From Donghicola sp041224595 (GTDB lineage: Bacteria > Pseudomonadota > Alphaproteobacteria > Rhodobacterales > Rhodobacteraceae): a stretch of DNA of 64,000 nt. The position numbers were made by a program, and so were the translations under genes. Shown in pieces: positions 50,536 through 59,879 of this stretch. The notes beneath the pieces were generated by a model, which was not told the DNA's origin, did not search any database, and was given only the letters and a program-made list of their open reading frames with translations. The stretch lies in NCBI RefSeq assembly GCF_041224595.1, contig NZ_JBGFGN010000132.1, forward strand, positions 1-64,000, written 5' to 3'. The stretch's first letter is position 1; the number at the start of each line of letters is the position of its first letter.

Positions 50536-50769
50536 GCGCTAAACATCCGTTGGTGAATCACAAGCCGCGGCGTGTAACACGACTTGCCCTTGCAGCGAAG
50601 CCCTCTGCGCTGTATTTCCACGCCATGATGGTAATTTTCGATATGGATGATCGCGCACGCCTGCCGTGGCGCTTCTTCGGTGCGATGCACACCGTTCTCG
50701 CCCGCCTATAAGGCGGGACCCGAACCACTATTCCATCACATTTTCCAAAGATATCCACGGGAGAGGACC

Positions 50770-52179
50770 ATGACCGCCCCGAAGACACTCTATGACAAGA
50801 TCTGGGATGCCCACGTTGCCCACGAGGCAGAAGACGGCACCTGCTTGCTGTATATCGACCGTCACCTCGTACACGAAGTGACCAGCCCTCAGGCATTCGA
50901 AGGCCTGCGTATGGCCGGCCGCACCGTGCACGCGCCCGAGAAAACCATTGCGGTTCCGGACCACAACGTCCCCACCACCGCGGGCCGTGACGATCCGTCG
51001 AACATGCCCGAGGACAGCCGCATTCAGGTTGCCGCTCTGGACACCAACGCAAAAGAGTTCGGCATCCACTACTACCCCGTGACCGACGTCCGTCAGGGCA
51101 TCGTGCACATCGTCGGCCCCGAACAGGGTTGGACCCTGCCCGGCATGACCGTGGTTTGTGGTGACAGCCACACCGCGACTCACGGTGCGTTCGGCGCGCT
51201 GGCCCACGGCATCGGCACTTCGGAAGTGGAACACGTTCTGGCCACCCAGACCCTGATCCAGAAGAAGTCCAAGAACATGAAGGTCGAGATCACCGGCAAA
51301 CTGATGCCCGGTGTGACCGCCAAAGACATCGTTCTGCGCATCATCGCGGAAACCGGCACCGCTGGCGGCACAGGCTACGTGATCGAGTATTGCGGCGAAG
51401 CGATCCGTGACCTGTCCATGGAAGGTCGAATGACCATCTGTAACATGGCCATCGAAGGCGGCGCCCGCGCCGGTCTGATCGCCCCCGACGAGACCACCTT
51501 TGAATATGTCAAAGGCCGCCCCCACGCCCCCAAAGGCGCCCAGTGGGAAGCTGCTCTGAACTGGTGGAAGACCCTCTACACCGACGAAGGCGCGCACTTC
51601 GACAAAGTGCTGGTCATCGAAGGTGAGTCGATCGAGCCCACCGTGACTTGGGGCACCTCGCCCGAGGACGCACTGCCGATCAGCGCCGTCGTTCCCACCC
51701 CCGCCGACTTCCAAGGCGGCAAGGTCGAAGCGGCTGCCCGCTCGATCGAGTACATGGGTCTGACTTCGGGCACTCCGCTGACCGACATCGAGATCGACAC
51801 CGTGTTCATCGGGTCCTGCACCAACGGCCGCATCGAAGACCTGCGCGCCGCTGCAGAAATCTTGAAGGGCAAGAAGGTCAAAGAAGGCATGCGTGCCATG
51901 ATCGTTCCCGGTTCGGGTCTGGTCCGCGCTCAGGCTGAAGAAGAAGGTCTGGCAGACATCTTCAAGGAAGCCGGTTTCGAATGGCGCCTTGCTGGCTGCT
52001 CGATGTGCCTTGCCATGAACCCCGACCAGCTGAAGCCAGGAGAGCGTTGCGCCGCAACCTCGAACCGCAACTTCGAAGGTCGTCAGGGCCGTGGTGGCCG
52101 TACGCACCTGATGTCGCCCGCGATGGCAGCAGCCGCTGCGATCACCGGCAAGATCACCGACGTGCGCACTCTCGCCTGA
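50770..52179 (+). CDS. leuC: 3-isopropylmalate dehydratase large subunit
   Basis: The 469-residue [4Fe-4S] subunit isomerises 2- to 3-isopropylmalate in leucine synthesis with LeuD. Cluster ligands are C350 (GSCTNGRIEDL), C410 and C413 (GCSMCLAMNPD); CGDSHTATHGAFGALAHGIG is the substrate region. ATG 50770 follows GAGAGGA. The 234-base leader holds a 28-codon ORF (50625-50711) and a CCCGCCT/AGGCGGG hairpin (50701-50717), neither clearly an attenuator. Confidence 0.97.
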   Translation: MTAPKTLYDKIWDAHVAHEAEDGTCLLYIDRHLVHEVTSPQAFEGLRMAGRTVHAPEKTIAVPDHNVPTTAGRDDPSNMPEDSRIQVAALDTNAKEFGIHYYPVTDVRQGIVHIVGPEQGWTLPGMTVVCGDSHTATHGAFGALAHGIGTSEVEHVLATQTLIQKKSKNMKVEITGKLMPGVTAKDIVLRIIAETGTAGGTGYVIEYCGEAIRDLSMEGRMTICNMAIEGGARAGLIAPDETTFEYVKGRPHAPKGAQWEAALNWWKTLYTDEGAHFDKVLVIEGESIEPTVTWGTSPEDALPISAVVPTPADFQGGKVEAAARSIEYMGLTSGTPLTDIEIDTVFIGSCTNGRIEDLRAAAEILKGKKVKEGMRAMIVPGSGLVRAQAEEEGLADIFKEAGFEWRLAGCSMCLAMNPDQLKPGERCAATSNRNFEGRQGRGGRTHLMSPAMAAAAAITGKITDVRTLA

Positions 52180-52188
52180 TAAATCCCG

Positions 52189-52205
52189 CCGCCTGCGTCA
52201 GGCGG
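52189..52205 (+). other. Intercistronic hairpin between leuC and leuD
   Basis: CCGCCTG (52189-52195) with CAGGCGG (52199-52205) and a 3-base loop lies after the leuC stop without a T-run, in a 98-base gap. It may affect message stability rather than termination. Confidence 0.5.
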
Positions 52206-52277
52206 TCATGTATGTACGTAAGCCATACGTGATCCAGACGCAGGCCATACCCACCTTTTTCGGAAGGAAGACAGGAT

Positions 52278-52883
52278 ATGGACAAGTTCGAAAAACTCAG
52301 CGGGATCGCCGCACCCATGCCGTTGATCAACATCGACACCGATATGATCATCCCCAAGCAGTTCCTGAAAACCATCAAGCGTTCGGGCCTCGGCGTGAAC
52401 CTGTTTGATGAAATGCGCTACGACGACAACGGCAACGAAATCCCTGATTTCGTGCTGAACAAGCCCGCCTACCGCGAAGCCGAGATCATCATTGCCGGTG
52501 ACAACTTTGGCTGTGGCTCGTCGCGCGAACACGCCCCTTGGGCGATCAAAGATTTCGGCATCAAGTGCGTGATCGCACCCAGCTTTGCCGACATCTTCTT
52601 CAACAACTGCTTCAAGAACGGCATCCTGCCGATCGTTCTGCCCCAAGAGCAGGTCGACGTGCTGATGAAGGACGCAGAAAAAGGCGCCAACGCCCGTATG
52701 GAAGTGGATCTGGAAGCCCAGACCATCACCACCTCGGACGGCGAGACCTTTGCCTTTGAAGTCGACGCATTCCGTAAGCATTGCTTACTCAATGGCCTCG
52801 ATGACATCGGCCTGACCCTCGAAAAGAAAGCTGCAATTGATTCTTACGAGTCGGCAGCAGCGCAGGCGCGTCCTTGGGTCTAA
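52278..52883 (+). CDS. leuD: 3-isopropylmalate dehydratase small subunit
   Basis: The 201-residue swivelling-domain partner of LeuC. PLINIDTDMIIPKQFLKTI is the start motif and AGDNFGCGSSREHAPW (73-88) the loop entering the active site. GGAAGG precedes the ATG. A strong terminator follows. Confidence 0.97.
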   Translation: MDKFEKLSGIAAPMPLINIDTDMIIPKQFLKTIKRSGLGVNLFDEMRYDDNGNEIPDFVLNKPAYREAEIIIAGDNFGCGSSREHAPWAIKDFGIKCVIAPSFADIFFNNCFKNGILPIVLPQEQVDVLMKDAEKGANARMEVDLEAQTITTSDGETFAFEVDAFRKHCLLNGLDDIGLTLEKKAAIDSYESAAAQARPWV

Positions 52884-52911
52884 GACCCTGACAAAACACA
52901 AGATATAGATG

Positions 52912-52936
52912 GGGGCCGTATTTCGGCCCCTTTTTT
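52912..52936 (+). terminator. Terminator of leuCD
   Basis: GGGGCCG (52912-52918) with CGGCCCC (52924-52930), a 5-base loop and six T. Confidence 0.88.
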
Positions 52937-52990
52937 GCTTACGGTTTGATGCAGAATAGCACCAGCTTTTCCCCGAATCCGCCCCAATAT

Positions 52991-53007
52991 GTAAGTAACG
53001 TACTTAC
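52991..53007. promoter_or_regulatory. Palindrome GTAAGTA-N3-TACTTAC
   Basis: A perfect 7-base inverted repeat lies 132 bases before the 278-residue membrane gene. It resembles DUF24/HxlR-type operators and shares GTAAGTA and CGTAC words with the qorB-regulator region at 19162-19182. Confidence 0.5.
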
Positions 53008-53138
53008 AGGTATTGAGACCTGACCCCGATATTGGCAGCATTGTGTCAAGATTGAGGCATTCCGCACCATAAGCGGATCAGGTGGGTCAAAAGGCACGGC
53101 AAAAAAGGCCAAGCCCGCCCTGGTAGAAAGGTAGAGCA

Positions 53139-53975
53139 GTGTTCACACGTTTTGTGAGCGCACTTGTGCGCGCGATATTCGTTGTGCTGTTGATCGCGAC
53201 CCCGTGGCTGTTGCTGCCCGGTCCGAATGACAGTGCGCCCATCGTCCTTCTGGTGGCGATCTTTGTCGGCTGGCTCGTCTTTTCGGAATACATGACCGAA
53301 TACCCCAGCCTGATCGAGTTCCGCGACGCCCCCCCGTACAACCGTCTGCGGTTCGGCGCCCTGTTTGCGACCGTTCTGGTGCTGACGCTGATCCAGCGCG
53401 GCATTGCGCATCCCAGCCCCATCAGCGAGCTGTTTACCGCGATCTCGCACGTGGTCGGCGATGCGCTCGACTTCCCGTTCTCGCCCGTGCGCCTGATGGT
53501 TCTATCCCTGCCCGAAGGCGCCCACGCCGTCGATGTTGACATGCTGCGTCGCACCTCGGCGATTGCCTATCTGATGTCGCTCATCTCGTTGGTTTTCTTC
53601 ATCTTTATCATGTGGCTGAACGGCTGGCCTCGCCAGAATGGCAGCTTCAATGTGTGGACCAACCTGCCCACCTTTGACCCCACCGGTGGGGGCGATGTGG
53701 TCGGCCGTCTGAACCGCGACGCCAATCTTTACGTGGCCTTAGGCTTTTTACTGCCATTCTTGTTCCCGGCCTTTCTGCAGGCCGCTGCGGGGATCGTTGA
53801 CCCGATCGCTGTGGCCCAACCGAAGTCACTGATCTGGACCGTCAGCCTATGGGCCTTTGTACCGTCGAGCCTTTTGATGCGGGGCATTGCCACCGCCCGC
53901 GTCGCATCGATGATCGCGGACAAACGTCGCCGGTCCATGGACCGCGACACCGAGGATATGCACGTCTTCGGCTGA
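53139..53975 (+). CDS. Conserved hypothetical multi-pass membrane protein
   Basis: A 278-residue protein with about five to six hydrophobic segments (near 9-27, 35-49, 75-90, 140-160, 200-220 and 230-250) and a basic C-terminus (DKRRRSMDRD). No family is recognised. The start is GTG 53139. Its TGA overlaps the likely CTG start of the next gene. It has its own promoter region after the leuCD terminator. Confidence 0.75.
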   Translation: MFTRFVSALVRAIFVVLLIATPWLLLPGPNDSAPIVLLVAIFVGWLVFSEYMTEYPSLIEFRDAPPYNRLRFGALFATVLVLTLIQRGIAHPSPISELFTAISHVVGDALDFPFSPVRLMVLSLPEGAHAVDVDMLRRTSAIAYLMSLISLVFFIFIMWLNGWPRQNGSFNVWTNLPTFDPTGGGDVVGRLNRDANLYVALGFLLPFLFPAFLQAAAGIVDPIAVAQPKSLIWTVSLWAFVPSSLLMRGIATARVASMIADKRRRSMDRDTEDMHVFG

Positions 53976-55024
53976 TCCTACTGGCGCTGCTGGCATGCTT
54001 TGCGGAGCTGGCCCACGCCGATCCCATTCGCATCGCGACCTACAACACAGAGCTTGGCCGCAAAGGGCCGGGCATTTTGCTGCGTGACATCCGGCGCGGC
54101 GACGATCAGGTCAACGCCGTTCTGCAGGTGCTGATTCAGGCAAACGCCGACATCCTCGCATTGCAGAGCATCGACTGGGATTACCGTGGCCAGACCCTCG
54201 GAGCCTTCGTGGACGCGCTCGCGGCCCAAGGCCTGAGCTATCCGCACACACTGTCCCTGCGCCCCAATGCGGGAATGCACATAGCGGGCACCGATCCCCC
54301 GCAAAACCACAGCTTTGGTCGATTCGCAGGGGCCGAGGGGATGGCCTTGCTTTCGAAATTCCCAATCGACCGCACGCAGGCCCGCGACTACGCCGAACTT
54401 GGATGGCGCGCCCTGCCGTGGACACACGCTCCAGCGGGAACACACCCGGATCAACGCCTCTCGACCATGGGGCATTGGGTGGTGCCGATCCAGACGCCCG
54501 ATGGCCCGCTCAGTCTCATGGTTTTCCACGCCACGCCCCCTGTCTTTGACGGCCCCGATGATGCCAACGGCCTGCGCAACGGCGACGAGATCCTGTTCTG
54601 GCAACACCTGCTGGATGGGGACTATGGCCCGCCGCCCGAACGCTTTGTGATCATTGGGGATTTCAACAATGATCCCAACGGGGGAGAGGGCCTCAAGGCC
54701 CCCCTGAACGCGCTTTTTACCGATCCTCGCCTGACACCCATCCACGCCACAGGTGCCCAAGGCACAGCCACCGTGGACTGGTCTGGTATCGGCCTGCCGC
54801 CAATGCGTGTCAGCTACATTCTGTCCGACAACGGGATCAACGTACCCGCCAGCGGCATCCTATGGCCGCCCCCCGATGATCCAAGGTCCCAGATCATTGC
54901 TTCCGCCAGCCGGCACCGTTTGGTGTGGGCGGACATCGAGATGCCCCGAAACACGCAAGAAAACGTCACTCAGCCTGCAAAACAACAGCTGCGGTTCCTT
55001 GACCCTCTTCGCGCCAATCGGTAG
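53972..55024 (+). CDS. Secreted endonuclease/exonuclease/phosphatase family protein
   Basis: A 350-residue EEP-fold protein. From codon 53972 it opens with a signal-peptide-like stretch ending AELAHA, then DPIRIATYNTELGRKGPG. RFVIIGDFNNDPNGGEG is the GDFN metal motif, and SYILSD and SRHRLVWADI close the domain. It should hydrolyse phosphodiesters or phosphate esters outside the cytoplasm. No ATG, GTG or TTG occurs near the signal peptide: the nearest in-frame ATG is 53849, inside the previous gene. CTG 53972 overlaps the previous stop as CTGA, like the other NTGA junctions here. Confidence 0.78.
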   Translation: MILLALLACFAELAHADPIRIATYNTELGRKGPGILLRDIRRGDDQVNAVLQVLIQANADILALQSIDWDYRGQTLGAFVDALAAQGLSYPHTLSLRPNAGMHIAGTDPPQNHSFGRFAGAEGMALLSKFPIDRTQARDYAELGWRALPWTHAPAGTHPDQRLSTMGHWVVPIQTPDGPLSLMVFHATPPVFDGPDDANGLRNGDEILFWQHLLDGDYGPPPERFVIIGDFNNDPNGGEGLKAPLNALFTDPRLTPIHATGAQGTATVDWSGIGLPPMRVSYILSDNGINVPASGILWPPPDDPRSQIIASASRHRLVWADIEMPRNTQENVTQPAKQQLRFLDPLRANR

Positions 55025-55066
55025 GCCATCTGCCAACTCTTGGGACATTCAAAAGGACCATCGCAC

Positions 55067-56173
55067 ATGAGCAATCCTTCGCTTCTTATCCTGCCTGGTG
55101 ACGGCATCGGCCCCGAAGTCATGGCGCAGGTTCGCCGCATCATCGACTGGTTCGGTGACAAGCGCGACCTTAAGATCGACGTGAGCGAGGACCTCGTCGG
55201 TGGTGCAGCGTATGACGCGCACGGCACCCCTCTGCACGACGACACCATGGCCAAAGCGCAAGAAGTCGACGCGGTTCTGCTGGGTGCCGTTGGCGGCCCC
55301 AAGTACGACGTTCTGGACTTCTCGGTGAAGCCCGAGCGCGGCCTGCTGCGCCTGCGCAAGGAAATGGACCTTTATGCGAACCTGCGCCCCGCGCAGTGCT
55401 TTGACGCGCTGGCCGACTTCAGCTCGCTGAAGCGTGACGTGGTTGCCGGTCTGGACATCATGATCGTGCGCGAACTGACCTCGGGCATCTACTTCGGCGA
55501 GCCGCGCGGCATCTTCGAAGAAGGCAACGAGCGCGTGGGCATCAACACCCAGCGTTACACCGAGTCGGAAATCGAACGCGTTGCGCGTTCGGCGTTCGAA
55601 CTGGCCCGCCGCCGCGGCAACAAGGTCTGCTCGATGGAAAAGGCCAACGTGATGGAATCGGGCATCCTGTGGCGCGAAGTCGTCCAGAAGGTACACGACG
55701 AAGAATATGCGGACGTCGAGCTGTCGCACATGTACGCGGACGCAGGTGCCATGCAGCTCTGCCGCTGGCCCAAGCAGTTTGACGTCATCGTGACCGACAA
55801 CCTCTTTGGCGATCTGCTGTCGGACGCGGCTGCGATGCTGACCGGCTCGCTCGGTATGCTGCCGTCTGCTTCGCTGGGTGCCCCCATGGCAAACGGCCGC
55901 CCCAAGGCGATGTACGAACCGGTACACGGCTCGGCTCCTGACATCGCAGGTCAGGGCAAAGCCAACCCGATCGCATGTATCCTGTCGTTCGCAATGGCTC
56001 TGCGCTACAGCTTTGACCAAGGTGCCGAAGCTGACCGCCTGGAAGCAGCGGTTGCCAAGGTTCTGGAAGACGGCGTGCGCACCGCAGATCTGCTGGGTGA
56101 AGAGGGCGTTGACCCCGTCTCCACCGAGGGCATGGGTGATGCAGTTCTGGCGGCTCTGGACGCCAGCCTCTGA
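55067..56173 (+). CDS. leuB: 3-isopropylmalate dehydrogenase
   Basis: The 368-residue NAD-dependent decarboxylating dehydrogenase of leucine synthesis. LLILPGDGIGPEVMAQVRRI is the N-terminal signature, RELTSGIYFGEPRG carries substrate residues, and YEPVHGSAPDIAGQGKANP the NAD site. ATG 55067 follows AAGGA. It is separated from leuCD by two unrelated genes, but the order is retained. Confidence 0.97.
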   Translation: MSNPSLLILPGDGIGPEVMAQVRRIIDWFGDKRDLKIDVSEDLVGGAAYDAHGTPLHDDTMAKAQEVDAVLLGAVGGPKYDVLDFSVKPERGLLRLRKEMDLYANLRPAQCFDALADFSSLKRDVVAGLDIMIVRELTSGIYFGEPRGIFEEGNERVGINTQRYTESEIERVARSAFELARRRGNKVCSMEKANVMESGILWREVVQKVHDEEYADVELSHMYADAGAMQLCRWPKQFDVIVTDNLFGDLLSDAAAMLTGSLGMLPSASLGAPMANGRPKAMYEPVHGSAPDIAGQGKANPIACILSFAMALRYSFDQGAEADRLEAAVAKVLEDGVRTADLLGEEGVDPVSTEGMGDAVLAALDASL

Positions 56174-56202
56174 TAAACCTGCACATTCACGAATGTATGA
56201 GG

Positions 56203-56228
56203 GGGGCCTTGCGGGCCCCTTTCTTTTT
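56203..56228 (+). terminator. Terminator of leuB
   Basis: GGGGCC (56203-56208) with GGCCCC (56214-56219) and TTTCTTTTT after it. A short palindrome ACATTC-AC-GAATGT lies just upstream at 56183-56196. Confidence 0.8.
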
Positions 56229-56291
56229 GGTTTGATGGGCCTAGGGTTACCCCAGTTCCTTGCACTCCCTCCCCCTCCAAGGAGACTTCTT

Positions 56292-57287
56292 ATGTCCACA
56301 CCCCCTGCGACTGAACAGTCGAACATCAAGGGTGCCATCTTTGCGCTGATCGCGTTCGGGCTCTATTCGGGCCACGACGTACTGGTCAAAGTGCTGGGTG
56401 CAAACCATCACCCCTTCCAAATCGTTTTCTACAGCGTCCTGCTCAGCTTTCCCTTCCTGACCGTGGTGCTGATCCAACGCAAAGAGCCCTCGACTCTGCG
56501 CCCTGCCACCCCTGCATGGACCTACGCGCGGACGATCGCCGTGGTCTTTACAGGCGTCTGTGCGTTCTATGCCTTCTCGGTGCTGCCGCTGGCGCAGGTC
56601 TACGCCATGGTCTTTGCCACGCCGCTCCTCATTACCGTTTTGTCCATCCCCGTCCTTGGGGAAAAGGTCGGCCCCCGCCGCTGGGGTGCTGTGATCGTCG
56701 GTCTGATCGGCGTCATGGTCGTCTTGCGGCCCGGCTCGTCTGAACTGACCTTGGGCCACTTTGCCGCCCTTGGCGCGGCCGTCGGCGGATCGTTCGTGTC
56801 GATCATCGTGCGCCGCATCGGGTCGAAGGAAAGCGATATGGTCCTGCTTCTGTATCCCCTGATCGCCAACATCGTGATCATGGGTATGCTTATTCCTCTG
56901 GAATACCGCCCCATGCAACTGTGGGAACTGGGCACTGTCGCCTGCGTGGCGCTGCTATCCCTTCTTGCGATGAGCTTCCAGATCCGCGCCTACAAAACCG
57001 GCGAGGCGGGCATCGTTGCACCGATGCAGTACAGCCAGATGATCTGGGCCATCTTTTACGGCTACATGTTCTTTTCCGAATATCCCGACTTCTACACCCT
57101 TCTTGGGGCGGGGATCATCATCGCCAGCGGCGTCTACATCGTGATGCGCGAAGGCGCCAGAAAAGACACCCAAGCGCCGGTCACCAACACCGCTGTTCGG
57201 TTCGAGACCGGCACCACCCCGCGCTATACGCTTTTGTTCCTACGCAGAAGCAAGAAACGCCAAAGCACTCTTGCCAAGCAAAGCTAG
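56292..57287 (+). CDS. DMT superfamily (EamA) transporter
   Basis: A 331-residue protein with ten hydrophobic segments in two EamA repeats; VYAMVFATPLLITVLSIPVL and MIWAIFYGYMFFSEYPDFYT are typical of the S-adenosylmethionine/unknown-substrate RhaT-like drug/metabolite group. A polar, basic tail of about 45 residues follows the last helix. GGAGA precedes ATG 56292. Substrate unknown. Confidence 0.88.
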   Translation: MSTPPATEQSNIKGAIFALIAFGLYSGHDVLVKVLGANHHPFQIVFYSVLLSFPFLTVVLIQRKEPSTLRPATPAWTYARTIAVVFTGVCAFYAFSVLPLAQVYAMVFATPLLITVLSIPVLGEKVGPRRWGAVIVGLIGVMVVLRPGSSELTLGHFAALGAAVGGSFVSIIVRRIGSKESDMVLLLYPLIANIVIMGMLIPLEYRPMQLWELGTVACVALLSLLAMSFQIRAYKTGEAGIVAPMQYSQMIWAIFYGYMFFSEYPDFYTLLGAGIIIASGVYIVMREGARKDTQAPVTNTAVRFETGTTPRYTLLFLRRSKKRQSTLAKQS

Positions 57288-57311
57288 GTGCGATAATCGG
57301 CCCGACACGGT

Positions 57312-57388
57312 CGGAGTGTAGCTCAGCCTGGTAGAGCACTGTCTTCGGGAGGCAGGGGCCGGAGGTTCGAATCCTCTCACTCCGACCA
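57312..57388 (+). tRNA. tRNA-Pro (CGG)
   Basis: Acceptor CGGAGTG pairs with CACTCCG, the D arm is GCTC...GAGC, and the anticodon arm CTGTC-TTCGGGA-GGCAG gives anticodon CGG. The T arm carries GGTTCGAATCC. CCA is encoded (57386-57388). 77 bases in total. Confidence 0.97.
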
Positions 57389-57395
57389 ATAAAAC

Positions 57396-57418
57396 AAGGC
57401 GCCCTCAGGGGCGCCTTT
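57396..57418 (+). terminator. Terminator after tRNA-Pro
   Basis: AAGGCGCC (57396-57403) pairs with GGCGCCTT (57410-57417), followed by TTTG. Confidence 0.75.
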
Positions 57419-57439
57419 GTGCGTTCTTGGGCACGGTTT

Positions 57440-58459
57440 TCAGGGGTGCGCCGCGCGATAGGCGCTGGGGCTTTGCCCCGTCCAACGCTTGAACGCGCGG
57501 ACAAATGACGACGCCTCGGAAAAGCCCAGCAGATAGGCCGTCTCCATCACCGAAGCCTTCTGCGCAGTCAGGTAGTCCTGGGCCATTTGACAGCGCAACT
57601 GGTCATGCACCTCGGCAAAGGTCACGCCTTCGTCCTTCAGGCGCCGGTACAGTGTCTGACGACTCATGCCCAGATCCCGTGCGACATCATCCATCGACGC
57701 CGACCCCTGATGCAGATCTGGCAGCAAAGCCGCCTCAACCCGCGCCCGCGTACTCTCGGCTTTTTGCAAACTCTCCAACAAGGCCTCGGCATGGCGGGTA
57801 TAGAGGCCAAAAGCATAGGGCTTCGGCGCGGCATTCAGCCCATTCAGACATCCAGCATCCAACGCCAAGGCATTGCGCTCCGCCCCGAACGTCACTGGTG
57901 CCCGAAATACCTCAGTATAGAGCGCTGCGTGGGGCGGCTCGGGGTAGGTCAGGTACACGCCCTGCAAGAACACCGCCCCTGGCATCATCCGCCGGAAATT
58001 CACAACAAAATTCGCAAAGGTCTGTTCAATCGCGGTGGGGGAGGCATTGGCGTTTGGAAAGTGATCTATGAGCCAAAGGGTTTCTGCCTCCTTCAGCAAT
58101 TCGAACCGATCCGGTGCGCTCAAAATCTCCACGTCCGCGATGATCCGGGCATAACGATTCACTTGCGCGATACCGTCTTCCAGCGGCCCTGCAGCATCAA
58201 TGATCAACCCGATGATCGACAGTTTATCCAGCCCCGTCTCGGCAGCATACCGCAGGGCGATCCCCGTATCCCCGCTGATCCCGATGGCAGTCCCCATCAT
58301 AGCACCGTACGACCGCACCGGCACGCGCCCATCGGGGTCCAGCAGAACCGTCTCTTCTATCCCAGAGGCCTGCATCAATGCCGCTCGCGGCACCCCCCTC
58401 CCTACAGCGTAGTCCAGAAAAGAAGCGGCCATACTTGCCATCACCGTCGGTTCAGTCAT
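57440..58459 (-). CDS. AraC family transcriptional regulator
   Basis: A 339-residue regulator with an N-terminal arabinose-binding-like domain (OruR/ArgR-type, about 15-210) and a C-terminal AraC double helix-turn-helix: DVARDLGMSRQTLYRRLKDEG and LLGFSEASSFVRAFKRWTG are the two HTH regions. Ligand and targets are unknown. It diverges from the 58599 gene across 139 bases, so it may regulate that operon. Confidence 0.9.
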   Translation of the reverse strand: MTEPTVMASMAASFLDYAVGRGVPRAALMQASGIEETVLLDPDGRVPVRSYGAMMGTAIGISGDTGIALRYAAETGLDKLSIIGLIIDAAGPLEDGIAQVNRYARIIADVEILSAPDRFELLKEAETLWLIDHFPNANASPTAIEQTFANFVVNFRRMMPGAVFLQGVYLTYPEPPHAALYTEVFRAPVTFGAERNALALDAGCLNGLNAAPKPYAFGLYTRHAEALLESLQKAESTRARVEAALLPDLHQGSASMDDVARDLGMSRQTLYRRLKDEGVTFAEVHDQLRCQMAQDYLTAQKASVMETAYLLGFSEASSFVRAFKRWTGQSPSAYRAAHP

Positions 58460-58598
58460 GTGCCTGTTCCTCTTGCTCGCGCGCCTTCACAAGCGCGTTG
58501 GTCCTTGCCCAAAGGTCTGCTGCCCCTTGACCAGAAAAGTGTTGACCCCACCTACCCTAGGTTGATGGAATTCTGACTGTCTCTCAAGGGAATGGTGC

Positions 58599-59879
58599 AT
58601 GGACGAACGCCCCGAACACGATGATCATAGCCAGCGCGGCCTACGCCATGTGCGCGAACTCGAAGGACACCTCGCGTGGCTCGACACCTTTTCGGGGGTC
58701 GCCTTGGGCGTTCTGTCCGCTGCATCGGGGATTTACACATATCTTGGCGTTTCTGGACTGCTGGATGACACGGGCGCATTTTCCTTTTTTGCGGCAGCGG
58801 CGTATTCAATCGCGGTATCGGTCGGGATTTTCGTCTTCTGGTCCTACATGCTGCGGCTTTTGCCCGCGATGCAGAACACCGGAAACAAGCTGAAGCTCAC
58901 CGGCGCGATGGCCTTGGGCTGCGCAGCGATCATTGCGATGTCGTCCTGGCTGAATGCCGCTGCGCTGGCTGGTGCCGCAGCCGTCGAACAGCACCTCGCG
59001 ACCACGGTCCAAAGCTACCAAAGCGCACTCGAGGAATCCCACGACATCGCCATTTCCGCCCAAGCGCTGGAACGCGACGTCGCCCGCGTGCGCCAGTCGT
59101 TCGAGGATCTGTCTGCCCAAGAGGCAGACGGCAACCTGTCCGGCCTTGCGGGGCGCGGCGCCGTCTTCCGTGTTCTCTCCCAGAAGGCGTCTGAGCTTTC
59201 GGCGCTCGAAGAGCAGATCGCTGCCCAATCCCCCCTGATCGACTCCGCCTTTGACGAAGGGAACGCCCTCCTGTCTCAGATGCGCGCGCTGATCGTTGAA
59301 CAAGGCCCCGTAGAAGCCCGCAGCGTCGCCTTCAGCGAAGAAGCCGTACGGCTTGCCGGTCTGGTGGCGCAGCTTCGTCAGTTGTCCGTTGCCCCGCTTG
59401 TGGATCGCGCGGCGGCGGACTTGTCAGCGTCTGTCGTCTTGCCCGAACTCGACGGCAGCACACCCGACGGACAAATGGCGCAGCAGCAGACGATCTCTTC
59501 GGTGATGGATGTGTTGCAACTGCGCGCCGACTCTTTGGCGCAGGCGGCAGACCAAGTGCTCGCCCGTCCCGCTCCTGCCGACGTGGTCTATACGCCGGTC
59601 TCGGCTGCGGATGCGGTGATCCTGTATGCGGGCAACTTCGTGCCGTCTTGGGCGGGCGCGATTGCGATCGACCTTTTGCCTGCCGTGCTGGTCCTGATCC
59701 TGATGGTCACCCAGTCAGCCATCCGCGAAAACCGCCACACCGCCCCCGCCGTCGATGGCCTGACCTTGGGCGAATTGCGCGCGGCCATGTACGCCATGCG
59801 CGAGGTAGAACAGGACAGCACACCGCGCCCAACGCCTGCACCTGCCCCCATGCCCAAGCCGGACACATCTGACACATGA
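58599..59879 (+). CDS. Membrane protein with periplasmic/cytosolic coiled coil
   Basis: A 426-residue protein of no recognised family. Three hydrophobic segments near 31-50, 63-85 and 102-125 precede a helical, Gln/Glu/Ala-rich coiled-coil region (about 127-330), then one more segment (350-375), and a Pro-rich tail (TPRPTPAPAPMPKP). It overlaps the ClpP-like gene by four bases (ATGA), so the two are probably coupled and may form a complex. Confidence 0.75.
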   Translation: MDERPEHDDHSQRGLRHVRELEGHLAWLDTFSGVALGVLSAASGIYTYLGVSGLLDDTGAFSFFAAAAYSIAVSVGIFVFWSYMLRLLPAMQNTGNKLKLTGAMALGCAAIIAMSSWLNAAALAGAAAVEQHLATTVQSYQSALEESHDIAISAQALERDVARVRQSFEDLSAQEADGNLSGLAGRGAVFRVLSQKASELSALEEQIAAQSPLIDSAFDEGNALLSQMRALIVEQGPVEARSVAFSEEAVRLAGLVAQLRQLSVAPLVDRAAADLSASVVLPELDGSTPDGQMAQQQTISSVMDVLQLRADSLAQAADQVLARPAPADVVYTPVSAADAVILYAGNFVPSWAGAIAIDLLPAVLVLILMVTQSAIRENRHTAPAVDGLTLGELRAAMYAMREVEQDSTPRPTPAPAPMPKPDTSDT

